23,928 nucleotides of DNA from a virus: IMG/VR virus record IMGVR_UViG_3300008120_000312, positions 1 to 23,928 of that record. The stretch is one strand, 5' to 3'. The position numbers and the translations under genes are program-made. Shown piece after piece: positions 14,458 to 21,227 of this stretch. The stretch's first letter is position 1; each line of letters starts with the position of its first letter. The notes beneath the pieces were generated by a model. The model did not search any database. It was given only the letters and a program-made list of their open reading frames with translations, and was not told the origin of the DNA.

Positions 14458-15474
14458 ATGAGTGCAGTAACAATTGTGGAGAAGTATCCACAGAACAAAA
14501 GATCTAGCATTGCTATCCGTCCTTATTTTGATCCTATCGTAGATAACATGGGACTTCAGAAGTACGGATTAAGTCTTTTTGATGGAGCTTTTCACGAAGA
14601 GCAATTAGCTTGTTTAGAAATCAACGGTATCAAAAGATACCTTACTGGTTTAAATGAGTTTGCTCCTGAAGTAAAAGAACTTTCAATGGATGAGCAAGAA
14701 GCTAAGATTAAACAAATTAGACAAGTAGTAGCTCAGCTTGAAAAAGAACTTGCTTCTAATGTAATTGATCCAACAGATGAACAATTTTGGAACAAGTGCA
14801 AACTACTAAAACCAGATAACTCGGATTTCTGGGACAAGATTAAGATCCGATGTGGTAATGAACCTGTATTCTTAGAGCCTGATAAAGATCCATATGATCT
14901 TATTAGAATTTATGCAATAGATGCCGGAGGGTTTTCAATTGTAGCTCGTAGTTTAGAAGAAGCTCGTAGAATGCCAGTTCCTCCTAAATTTTATCTGGAC
15001 AAACTAGAAGAAACAGCTTCTATCCAGACCGAAGTTAAGAAGCTTCGCAACAAAGCTCTTTCTGAACTTCAAAAACTGTTTGATAAAAACCAGAATAAGT
15101 TACTATATGTAGCTAAGGTTCTTGATCCAAACAGTGCACAGTACAAAAAGTCTACTCCTAATGATATCATCTATGATAACATGGATAAATATATTAATGG
15201 AGACTTGATAGAAAAGGATAAACGTAAGACCGCTCAAAGATTCTTGGATGCTGCTAACCTGGATATGGAAACGCTAAAGATCCGAGCTATTGTAAAAGAT
15301 TGTTCTTACTATAAGTTCATAGCTACAAAAGCTGATGGTTTTATCTATCATATGCAGACAGTTACTATGCTTGGAAGAACACCGAGTGATGTTGTAGAAT
15401 ATCTAAAGAACCCTCTGAATGAAGAGATCTTGATAGATTTAACCAAGAAAGTTGAAAAATACTGGAACGCATAA
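14458..15474 (+). CDS. Capsid-adjacent virion protein of unknown function, 338 aa
   Basis: The frame is open from 14368, but that start lies inside the structured region; the ATG at 14458 follows AACAAAAAACCCAAC, an A-rich leader like those of other genes here, and gives a natural N-terminus (MSAVTIVEKYPQNKRSSIAI). The protein is soluble and mixed alpha/beta with a helical middle. Similar genes follow the capsid gene in crAss-like phages, where they are thought to be structural. A head-completion or internal virion role is inferred from position only. Confidence 0.8.
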   Translation: MSAVTIVEKYPQNKRSSIAIRPYFDPIVDNMGLQKYGLSLFDGAFHEEQLACLEINGIKRYLTGLNEFAPEVKELSMDEQEAKIKQIRQVVAQLEKELASNVIDPTDEQFWNKCKLLKPDNSDFWDKIKIRCGNEPVFLEPDKDPYDLIRIYAIDAGGFSIVARSLEEARRMPVPPKFYLDKLEETASIQTEVKKLRNKALSELQKLFDKNQNKLLYVAKVLDPNSAQYKKSTPNDIIYDNMDKYINGDLIEKDKRKTAQRFLDAANLDMETLKIRAIVKDCSYYKFIATKADGFIYHMQTVTMLGRTPSDVVEYLKNPLNEEILIDLTKKVEKYWNA

Positions 15475-15480
15475 TAAGAT

Positions 15481-16182
15481 ATGAATAATAACCTTTTACA
15501 GATTAAGTTTAAGCAGAGGCTGAATAAGCTTGCTTCATTTGATTATGACAACATTGAGTGTTGGATGATCCAAGAAGCTTTTAATAAAGCTCAGCTTGAG
15601 TGGACTCGTAGACAGATTCACGGACTTAATTCTAAAAAAGAGACAGCAGAACAAAGTATTAATATTATTGATGACTTGCAGATTCTTCTTGGTGAAGCAG
15701 ATCTTGCCGGCACAAAAAGAAATAAATACTTTGAAACAGCTAACATTCCACTTAATTACTTGCACTTTGCAAGAGTTAGTGCTAATGGTAAAACTGAATG
15801 CTGTCCAAAGGTTAAACTTTCTGTATATCAAGCAGAAGAAGCTAACGTAGATGTTCTTATATCAGATGAGTTTAAAGGACCATCTTATGATTGGGGAGAA
15901 ACATTCTGTACAATAATTGGAGATAAGATCAGGATCTATACAAATAATAAGTTTGATGTTGAAGACATAAAGCTTGTTTATTATAGAAAACCAAGAGAAG
16001 TTCAGTTTAACGGTTGTGTCAACCCTAGTACAGGTAGTGCCTACACCACAGATGTAATCTGTGAACTAAAGGATGATATCTGTGAAATCATTATAGACGA
16101 AGCCGCAGCTATTCTTGCTGGAGATATGGAAAGCATGATTCAGTATCAGAGAGAAGTTCAAAATGCACAAAGAAATAGCTAA
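15481..16182 (+). CDS. Head-tail adaptor/tail tubular-like protein, 233 aa
   Basis: N-terminal and C-terminal helices surround a beta-rich middle, with IRIYTNNKFDVEDIKLVYYRKPREVQF (in two blocks, about 157-183) resembling the strand pair common in podovirus head-to-tail adaptors (P22 gp4 or T7 gp11 type). The terminal helix (IIIDEAAAILAGDMES) also fits. Such proteins form the ring under the portal. The call relies on pattern and place. The ATG comes six bases after the previous stop; the TAA overlaps the next ATG by one base. Confidence 0.6.
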   Translation: MNNNLLQIKFKQRLNKLASFDYDNIECWMIQEAFNKAQLEWTRRQIHGLNSKKETAEQSINIIDDLQILLGEADLAGTKRNKYFETANIPLNYLHFARVSANGKTECCPKVKLSVYQAEEANVDVLISDEFKGPSYDWGETFCTIIGDKIRIYTNNKFDVEDIKLVYYRKPREVQFNGCVNPSTGSAYTTDVICELKDDICEIIIDEAAAILAGDMESMIQYQREVQNAQRNS

Positions 16183-16598
16183 TGGCACTAAGTAAAATAC
16201 CTAGACCTGGTCCAATGGGTCCTTGTACAGAGACAGCAGCTATGATAGCTCATGCTCAAGCATTGACTATAAGTATGCATCAATTGCATCTTAAGATTTC
16301 TGGACCTGGTTCATTTTCTGCACATAAAGCTCTTGGTGAATTCTATGAAGGAATGCCTGGACTTGTAGATGCAGTAACCGAGCAATACCAAGGAGCTCGT
16401 GAAAAACTCTTGGATATACCTACAGTATCACCTTATAAATGTGGTTCTGTACAAGAAGCTCTCGCACATGTGAAAGAACTGTATAACGAGATCTCAGACT
16501 TGCAAAAAATAATGCCTTTCTCTGAGATAGTTAATCAGTTAGATGAGATGAAGAGTTTGATAGCTTCAGTAAAGTATAAATTAATGTTTTTAAGCTAA
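16182..16598 (+). CDS. Dps-like miniferritin (ferritin-like fold)
   Basis: 138 residues; residues about 20-115 read as the first helices of a ferritin-like bundle. The Dps ferroxidase signature is visible: HLKISGPG (H36), FSAHKAL (H48), LVDAVTEQ (D63, E67). Spacings H-12-H-15-D-4-E equal those of Dps ferroxidase ligands (for example Listeria Dps H31, H43, D58, E62); the fifth ligand, Asp four residues after the second His, is Gly52 here. Dps proteins oxidise and store iron, and many protect DNA from peroxide. The gene is locked in the virion operon (one-base overlap with the adaptor-like gene), suggesting action late in infection or in the particle. Loss of activity with a purely structural role is the alternative. 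Confidence 0.75.
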   Translation: MALSKIPRPGPMGPCTETAAMIAHAQALTISMHQLHLKISGPGSFSAHKALGEFYEGMPGLVDAVTEQYQGAREKLLDIPTVSPYKCGSVQEALAHVKELYNEISDLQKIMPFSEIVNQLDEMKSLIASVKYKLMFLS

Positions 16599-16611
16599 TT
16601 ATTTTTTTTTA

Positions 16612-16628
16612 TTTATTAACCCCTAAAT
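16612..16628 (+). promoter_or_regulatory. Second copy of the 17-base leader element
   Basis: Identical to 12520-12536 and placed 9 bases before the ATG of the next gene, preceded by a T-rich run. See the capsid leader. Confidence 0.6.
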
Positions 16629-16637
16629 TGCAAAATC

Positions 16638-17984
16638 ATGTATTTTCCTCATGCATTTCGTAAGAGTTTCCTCCCTGCGAGCACAACTCTTAAAAGCTCT
16701 GGTGGTACAGATGGTTTGACTGCAGGACAAATTGGTTTCTTTGATGCAAAGACTTTCCAAGTTGTATCAGCTCAAGCTGCTCCGTTCATCCTAGCTGAAG
16801 GTAGTCGTTTTGCTTCAGACAAAATTGGCCCCGTTCACGGTGGTTACAAAGAGTCTAAGAAGTCTAAGGCTATCAACCCTAAGTACATCAGCCGTCTTAT
16901 CAAAGTTTCTGCTAAGGCTGCTAAGAACCAAATTATCAAAGTAGAAGCTTCTGCTTGTGCAGGTCTTGCTTGCGACAGCACAGTTCGTCTACGTGTTGAT
17001 GTTAAAGGTTCTCCTGCTCTTCGTTTCTTGAACCATCAGTTGTACAAGACTTTAGATGCTTACACAGGATGCTGTGATTCTTCTAACAGTCCTATTGATC
17101 AAACTGTGGCTCTTTTGAAATGGGCAGATCAGATCAACGAAGCTCCTTTGTTGAAGGACTTCATTCAAGCTAAAGTATGGAAAGAAACTACAGCTTCTGT
17201 AGCAATCAATCCTACTTCTGGCTCTGCTACTATTGTTGTAGCAAACGCAGATGCTGCTAGCTTCTCAGCTGGTGAAAAAGTAGTTCATGCTTCTTTAGCT
17301 CCTAATAGCTTGGTAGTAAGCGTAGGTGCAGCAGATTCAGCTAGCTCTGGCTATGCTAACGTAGTTCTTTCTGCAGCAGCTATTAGCTCTACAGATGGTA
17401 ACGCGGTTATCTATACTGCACAAACTACCGCTGGTTACACTCCTGCTACTTCTAGCTTGGGTAGTGTAAACTCTCACATGGATATTGTTGCTGCATATGT
17501 AGATACTACATTTGGTAACTGTACCTTTACTCCAACTGACAAGTATGATCTTGAACCATTGTTCGTTTATGCTTCTGTAGTAGACGAGTCTGGTGATCCT
17601 TGTAAAGTAGAGTGTATTTCTGTATCAGAAGTACAAGCTCCTGCACAAGCTTCTGGTCTTGGTGAAACAGTTCTTCGTGACTTGATCCTTGACGGACGTT
17701 ACTTGCAGAACGCTTACCCTGACAGCAGCCGTGTTGATAGCTTGAGAATGAGAGAGATTGAAGCTGATCCAGCTTTGGCTACAGTAACTCGTAGTGCTCT
17801 TTATGATCAAGTGTTGATCTTGCACAATGTGCCAAGATTTAACAACCCTACCAGCACTTTTGACAATGATCAGTATTTGTTAGTAGTTCACGTTCCAACT
17901 GGAACTGCGGTTTCTAGCATTACAGATTTCATTGTAAATAGCTGTACTGCAGCTGGTAACGCGGTATCTTTGGAGTCATTCTAA
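16638..17984 (+). CDS. Probably abundant virion structural protein, 448 aa
   Basis: Beta-rich, with an inserted Ala/Ser/Val-rich domain at about 190-270 that looks Ig-like, followed by a return to the main fold (LGETVLRDLILDGRYLQN at about 342-359). It shares with the capsid gene both the 17-base leader and the codon bias (CGT, AAC, TTC, TTG), so it is likely made in comparable amounts. A capsid decoration protein or major tail-tube/tail protein would fit. A strong terminator follows. I recognise the type as a virion protein of Bacteroidetes phages but cannot name the exact component. Confidence 0.75.
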   Translation: MYFPHAFRKSFLPASTTLKSSGGTDGLTAGQIGFFDAKTFQVVSAQAAPFILAEGSRFASDKIGPVHGGYKESKKSKAINPKYISRLIKVSAKAAKNQIIKVEASACAGLACDSTVRLRVDVKGSPALRFLNHQLYKTLDAYTGCCDSSNSPIDQTVALLKWADQINEAPLLKDFIQAKVWKETTASVAINPTSGSATIVVANADAASFSAGEKVVHASLAPNSLVVSVGAADSASSGYANVVLSAAAISSTDGNAVIYTAQTTAGYTPATSSLGSVNSHMDIVAAYVDTTFGNCTFTPTDKYDLEPLFVYASVVDESGDPCKVECISVSEVQAPAQASGLGETVLRDLILDGRYLQNAYPDSSRVDSLRMREIEADPALATVTRSALYDQVLILHNVPRFNNPTSTFDNDQYLLVVHVPTGTAVSSITDFIVNSCTAAGNAVSLESF

Positions 17985-18010
17985 GGTTTTCCCCTGCACC
18001 ATAAACATAA

Positions 18011-18045
18011 GGGAGCGGACCAAATGGTCCCTCCCTTTTTGTTTT
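18011..18045 (+). terminator. Rho-independent terminator ending the capsid block
   Basis: GGGAG, one bulged C, GGACC, loop AAAT, GGTCC, CTCCC, then TTTTTGTTTTT. Ten pairs and a long T tract make it the clearest terminator of the window. Confidence 0.93.
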
Positions 18046-18075
18046 TGGTAAACTCCTAAAAAATCAGTATATTAT
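18044..18075 (+). promoter_or_regulatory. Promoter candidate of the tail operon
   Basis: TTTG at 18044-18047, 20-base spacer, TATATTAT at 18068-18075, similar in spacing and -7 sequence to the candidate at 1305-1336. It directly follows the terminator and would give a leader of about 43 bases before the ATG at 18125. Confidence 0.5.
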
Positions 18076-18124
18076 TATTGAGAACCTGTACTCACAAATC
18101 TATAAATTATAAAAGTTTAATATA

Positions 18125-18679
18125 ATGGCTAGCAAACATCAGCTAAGTTTAGAGCTGCCAGAGTCCAACAATATCAAGGTTTTACGTATTGTTGACAACA
18201 GTAGTTACGCTCCGGAACTTCCCGTAGAGTGTGGAACTTTAAATATTACTTCTCCAGGATTTAACCTTCCTAGATCTATTGAGGTTCTCCCTAATTTTAA
18301 CTTAGTACTAAATGCATGTACTTTGGGTCTTCAACGCACAGGTTGTGGACAAACTAGTGAAATTCTTCCTGACGGTATTTACGTTATTAGTTATTCTGTT
18401 TCTCCTAATAGTTCTGTCTTTACTGAGTATAATCATTTAAGAGTTACTCAGACTATGAACAGATACTTCAATCTTTTAGCTGAGTTGGAGTTAGGAGCTT
18501 GTGAACCAGATGCAGATCTTAAAGAAAAATTAAAGGAACTTCGTCTTATTAGAAGTTTTATAGAGGCGGCAAAGGCAAAAGTGGAATATGCTCATCAGCC
18601 TGAAGAAGGTATTGAGCTTCTTATCTATGCAAAGAAAAGGCTAGATAAGATTACAAGTCAGATACAGTGCACTTGTTAA
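18125..18679 (+). CDS. Tail-associated protein, 184 aa
   Basis: Two parts: a beta-rich N-terminal domain (1-105) and a helical C-terminal domain (107-180) with RVTQTMNRYFNLLAELELG and later EKLKELRLIRSFIEAAKAK. The end has CxC, and Cys residues also occur at about 36, 64, 73 and 124. It is the first gene after the terminator and promoter candidate and leads into the fibre genes, so a tail or fibre-attachment role is likely. Proteins of this layout occur in other Bacteroidetes phages; function unproven. Confidence 0.7.
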   Translation: MASKHQLSLELPESNNIKVLRIVDNSSYAPELPVECGTLNITSPGFNLPRSIEVLPNFNLVLNACTLGLQRTGCGQTSEILPDGIYVISYSVSPNSSVFTEYNHLRVTQTMNRYFNLLAELELGACEPDADLKEKLKELRLIRSFIEAAKAKVEYAHQPEEGIELLIYAKKRLDKITSQIQCTC

Positions 18680-18703
18680 TTTCTAAATAAAACCAAAAAC
18701 CAG

Positions 18704-18859
18704 ATGAGAACATGTCAAAATTGTGGAGCTACAATTACCTGCGGATGTCAAGACAGGGTAGCTTCAGATGGAAAATTAGTATGCGGCAGCTGTATTACTG
18801 CCTACGAACAAAAATTAACCGCTCAGCAAATAATTAATGAGAACCCTTCTACAACATAA
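18704..18859 (+). CDS. Short zinc-ribbon protein, 51 aa
   Basis: Translation from the ATG gives MRTCQNCGATITCGCQDRVA and continues to a Cys pair CGSC (27-30) and a short polar tail. CxxC at 4-7, CxC at 13-15 and CxxC at 27-30 give a compact zinc-ribbon. The leader TAAATAAAACCAAAAACCAG is the same type as that of other genes here, which supports translation. Its last 23 bases overlap the next gene. The role is unknown; it sits among tail genes. Confidence 0.75.
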   Translation: MRTCQNCGATITCGCQDRVASDGKLVCGSCITAYEQKLTAQQIINENPSTT

Positions 18860-19433
18860 GTCCAAACATTATAAGAGCTTTGCAGAAGCTATGCATCGTC
18901 AGTACAAGAAACTGCGTTATGGGATAGATACCTGTAAGGCAAGTATTGATGATGATCTTGCTAGTATTCGTAAGGAGCTAGTAGACTGGGAAGCTAATGA
19001 AGATGATGGAGCTCTTGAAACAGCTTCAATTAACTATAGAACCTGGTTAGGAGTTACTTATGATGACGTTCTTTATTCTAAAGGCGGACGCGGATATATT
19101 ATCTCAGAAGAAGGTAAGAGTGCAGATCTTGCACTTGGATATAATGGTACTGTAAGTGCTGGTCCAAACATTATAGAAATTAATTCTGGTGGATGTATAA
19201 CAAGGATTAACCTTAATCCTGCTATTAACATTAATCAGAATAGTTCTTTTGTACACAACCAGCAAGTAGCATCTACTGTATGGGATATTAATCATGGTAT
19301 GAATTTGATACCAAATGTCTTTACAGAAGATATTTCTGGTAATGATATACAAGGTATCATTGATATCATAGACAACAACAGAATGAAAATATACTTTAAT
19401 AATCCTGTAGCAGGTAAAGCCTACTTATCATAA
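18837..19433 (+). CDS. Tail fibre/tail protein with C-terminal fibre domain, 198 aa
   Basis: Residues 1-60 are helical and charged; the middle is beta-rich; about 144-198 is a fibre module with VWDINHGMNLIPNV, a D-x-x-G-N turn and NNPVAGKAYLS. The same module ends the next protein and, more divergent, the one after. The ATG lies within the preceding short gene; the stop overlaps the next ATG. Probably one of several subunits of the receptor-binding apparatus. Confidence 0.75.
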   Translation: MRTLLQHKSKHYKSFAEAMHRQYKKLRYGIDTCKASIDDDLASIRKELVDWEANEDDGALETASINYRTWLGVTYDDVLYSKGGRGYIISEEGKSADLALGYNGTVSAGPNIIEINSGGCITRINLNPAININQNSSFVHNQQVASTVWDINHGMNLIPNVFTEDISGNDIQGIIDIIDNNRMKIYFNNPVAGKAYLS

Positions 19434-19984
19434 TGCCAGAAGAAGGATCATCTATACCAACATCTGTCGTCTACTATCACGACATAGACCTGGGTAATAA
19501 TCAATTACTCAATGCTAGGTTGCATCCTGTCTCTACAGCAGAGAGGACAGCAATGGCGTCTACTCTAAACTCTACTCATGAAGGTGTCACAGTATATGAT
19601 ACTACAGTAGATACATTTTACGTATGGAATGGTAATCAATGGTTACAAGTAGGACTTACTCAGACTCAGATACAGTATATACAAGAAGCATATAACCGTT
19701 CAGTAATGGCGGTAGATGTTTCCAGAACGGAAACAACTGAAACAGTTAAGTTAACCTATAGAGATAATACTTTTATATCTGACTCTGTAGAGTTTTCTTA
19801 TATACATACACAAAGTGTAGCTAATTCCACGTGGAACATTACGCACAATTTGGGTAAGTATCCTGCAGTATCAATTGTTGATACAGGAGGAAATGAGGTT
19901 ATTGGAGAAGTTGTATACAACAATAATAACAGTGTTAGTCTACAGTTCTCTGCACCTTTTAGTGGAAAAGCTTATTTTAATTAA
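19433..19984 (+). CDS. Tail fibre protein, 183 aa
   Basis: The N-terminal part (1-75) resembles phage fibre collar modules: DIDLGNNQLLNARLHPVS, then TVYDTTVDTFYVWNGNQW. A short linker leads to the C-terminal module (about 130-183) with TWNITHNLGKYPAVSIV, a D-x-x-G-N turn and FSGKAYFN, nearly superimposable on the end of the previous protein. One-base overlap with the previous gene suggests coordinated synthesis of linked fibre subunits. Confidence 0.8.
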   Translation: MPEEGSSIPTSVVYYHDIDLGNNQLLNARLHPVSTAERTAMASTLNSTHEGVTVYDTTVDTFYVWNGNQWLQVGLTQTQIQYIQEAYNRSVMAVDVSRTETTETVKLTYRDNTFISDSVEFSYIHTQSVANSTWNITHNLGKYPAVSIVDTGGNEVIGEVVYNNNNSVSLQFSAPFSGKAYFN

Positions 19985-20004
19985 CATCTATAATTCTAAA
20001 CCCC

Positions 20005-21216
20005 ATGGCTAAAAAGTTTTTAACTAACTTAGACCTGACCAAAAATCAGATTCTGAACGTAGCACTCCAGAATCTAGGAACACCTCCTGGTAGTCCTGTT
20101 TCTGGTCAGATCTATTTTAACACAACAGATGCTCGCATCTATTTTTGGGATGGTACCGCTTGGGTAGACATCTCTGGTGATCTTCGTTCAGTAATCGGAG
20201 GATCAGGTCTTACTGCTACATATTCTGCAGATGGTGATGAAGTAACACTTGACGTAAATGTTGATAATGTTACTATTGAAATCAACGCAGATACTCTTCG
20301 TATTAAAGATCTTGGAGTAAGTACAGCTAAATTAGCTGATTCTGCAGTAACAACCATTAAGATCAATAACAATGCTGTTACTCTTGGTAAGATCCAACAG
20401 ATTGCAAGTCTTAAAGTTCTTGCTAACGTAACTGGTTCTACAGCAGACGTTCAAGCAGTAGATATTAAAACTGCTGTTGATGGTACTGCTTCTGATACCA
20501 ACATGCCTACAACTAAGGCTGTTAAAGATTACGTTGACGCTAATGTAGCTAGTCTTGGTAACCTTGAAGGTGGTTGGGATGCTTCATCTGGTTCTTTCCC
20601 TGTAGGATCTTCTCCTACTGCGGGCACTAAAGCAGGTGACTACTGGTACGTAACTGTAGCAGGTACAGTAGATAGTGAAGCTTTTGCTGTTGGTGACGTT
20701 GTTGTTGCTAAAGTAAATGCTGCATCCACTAGTCTGAAATCAGACTGGATCCGTTTGGAAGTTAACCGTGATCAAGCTACAGAATCTGTACTTGGTCTTG
20801 TAGAGATTGCTACCCAAACTGAAACCAATACTGGTACTAACGATACAGCAGCTGTTACTCCTCTTAAATTAGCAGGACGTACAGCAACTGAAACTAGAAC
20901 AGGTATTGCAGAGATTGCCACTCAGGCAGAAACTGATGCTGGTCTAGATGATGAACGTATTGTAACTCCTTATAAATTAGTAACTTATATTACTAACAGA
21001 ACTGGTGGCTATGCTGCCAACGTTGGTAATGGTTCAGCAACTTCATTTGCTCTTACGCATGGTTTAAATGCAGCAGATGTTCTTGTGGCTATCTACGATA
21101 ACTCTACAAAAGAAGAGGTTTTTGCAGATGTGTATGTCACATCTAGTTCAGTTGTAACAGTAAGCTTTGCTACTGCTCCAGCTTCTAACGCATATCGTGT
21201 AGTAATCAAGAAATAA
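20005..21216 (+). CDS. Tail fibre protein with T4-type shaft repeats, 403 aa
   Basis: N-terminal collar module (TNLDLTKNQILNVALQNLG, 6-24; IYFWDGTAWVDIS, about 49-61), a beta-rich middle, two tandem shaft repeats at about 255-327 of the form T-E-x-x-x-G-x-x-E-I-A-T-Q-x-E-T...VTP-x-KL, known from T4-like short and long fibres, and a C-terminal beta module (about 335-403: SFALTHGLNAADVLVAIYD to YRVVIKK) distantly like the end modules of the two preceding genes. A trimeric shaft protein is likely. Confidence 0.85.
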   Translation: MAKKFLTNLDLTKNQILNVALQNLGTPPGSPVSGQIYFNTTDARIYFWDGTAWVDISGDLRSVIGGSGLTATYSADGDEVTLDVNVDNVTIEINADTLRIKDLGVSTAKLADSAVTTIKINNNAVTLGKIQQIASLKVLANVTGSTADVQAVDIKTAVDGTASDTNMPTTKAVKDYVDANVASLGNLEGGWDASSGSFPVGSSPTAGTKAGDYWYVTVAGTVDSEAFAVGDVVVAKVNAASTSLKSDWIRLEVNRDQATESVLGLVEIATQTETNTGTNDTAAVTPLKLAGRTATETRTGIAEIATQAETDAGLDDERIVTPYKLVTYITNRTGGYAANVGNGSATSFALTHGLNAADVLVAIYDNSTKEEVFADVYVTSSSVVTVSFATAPASNAYRVVIKK

Positions 21217-21227
21217 TACAATACTTA

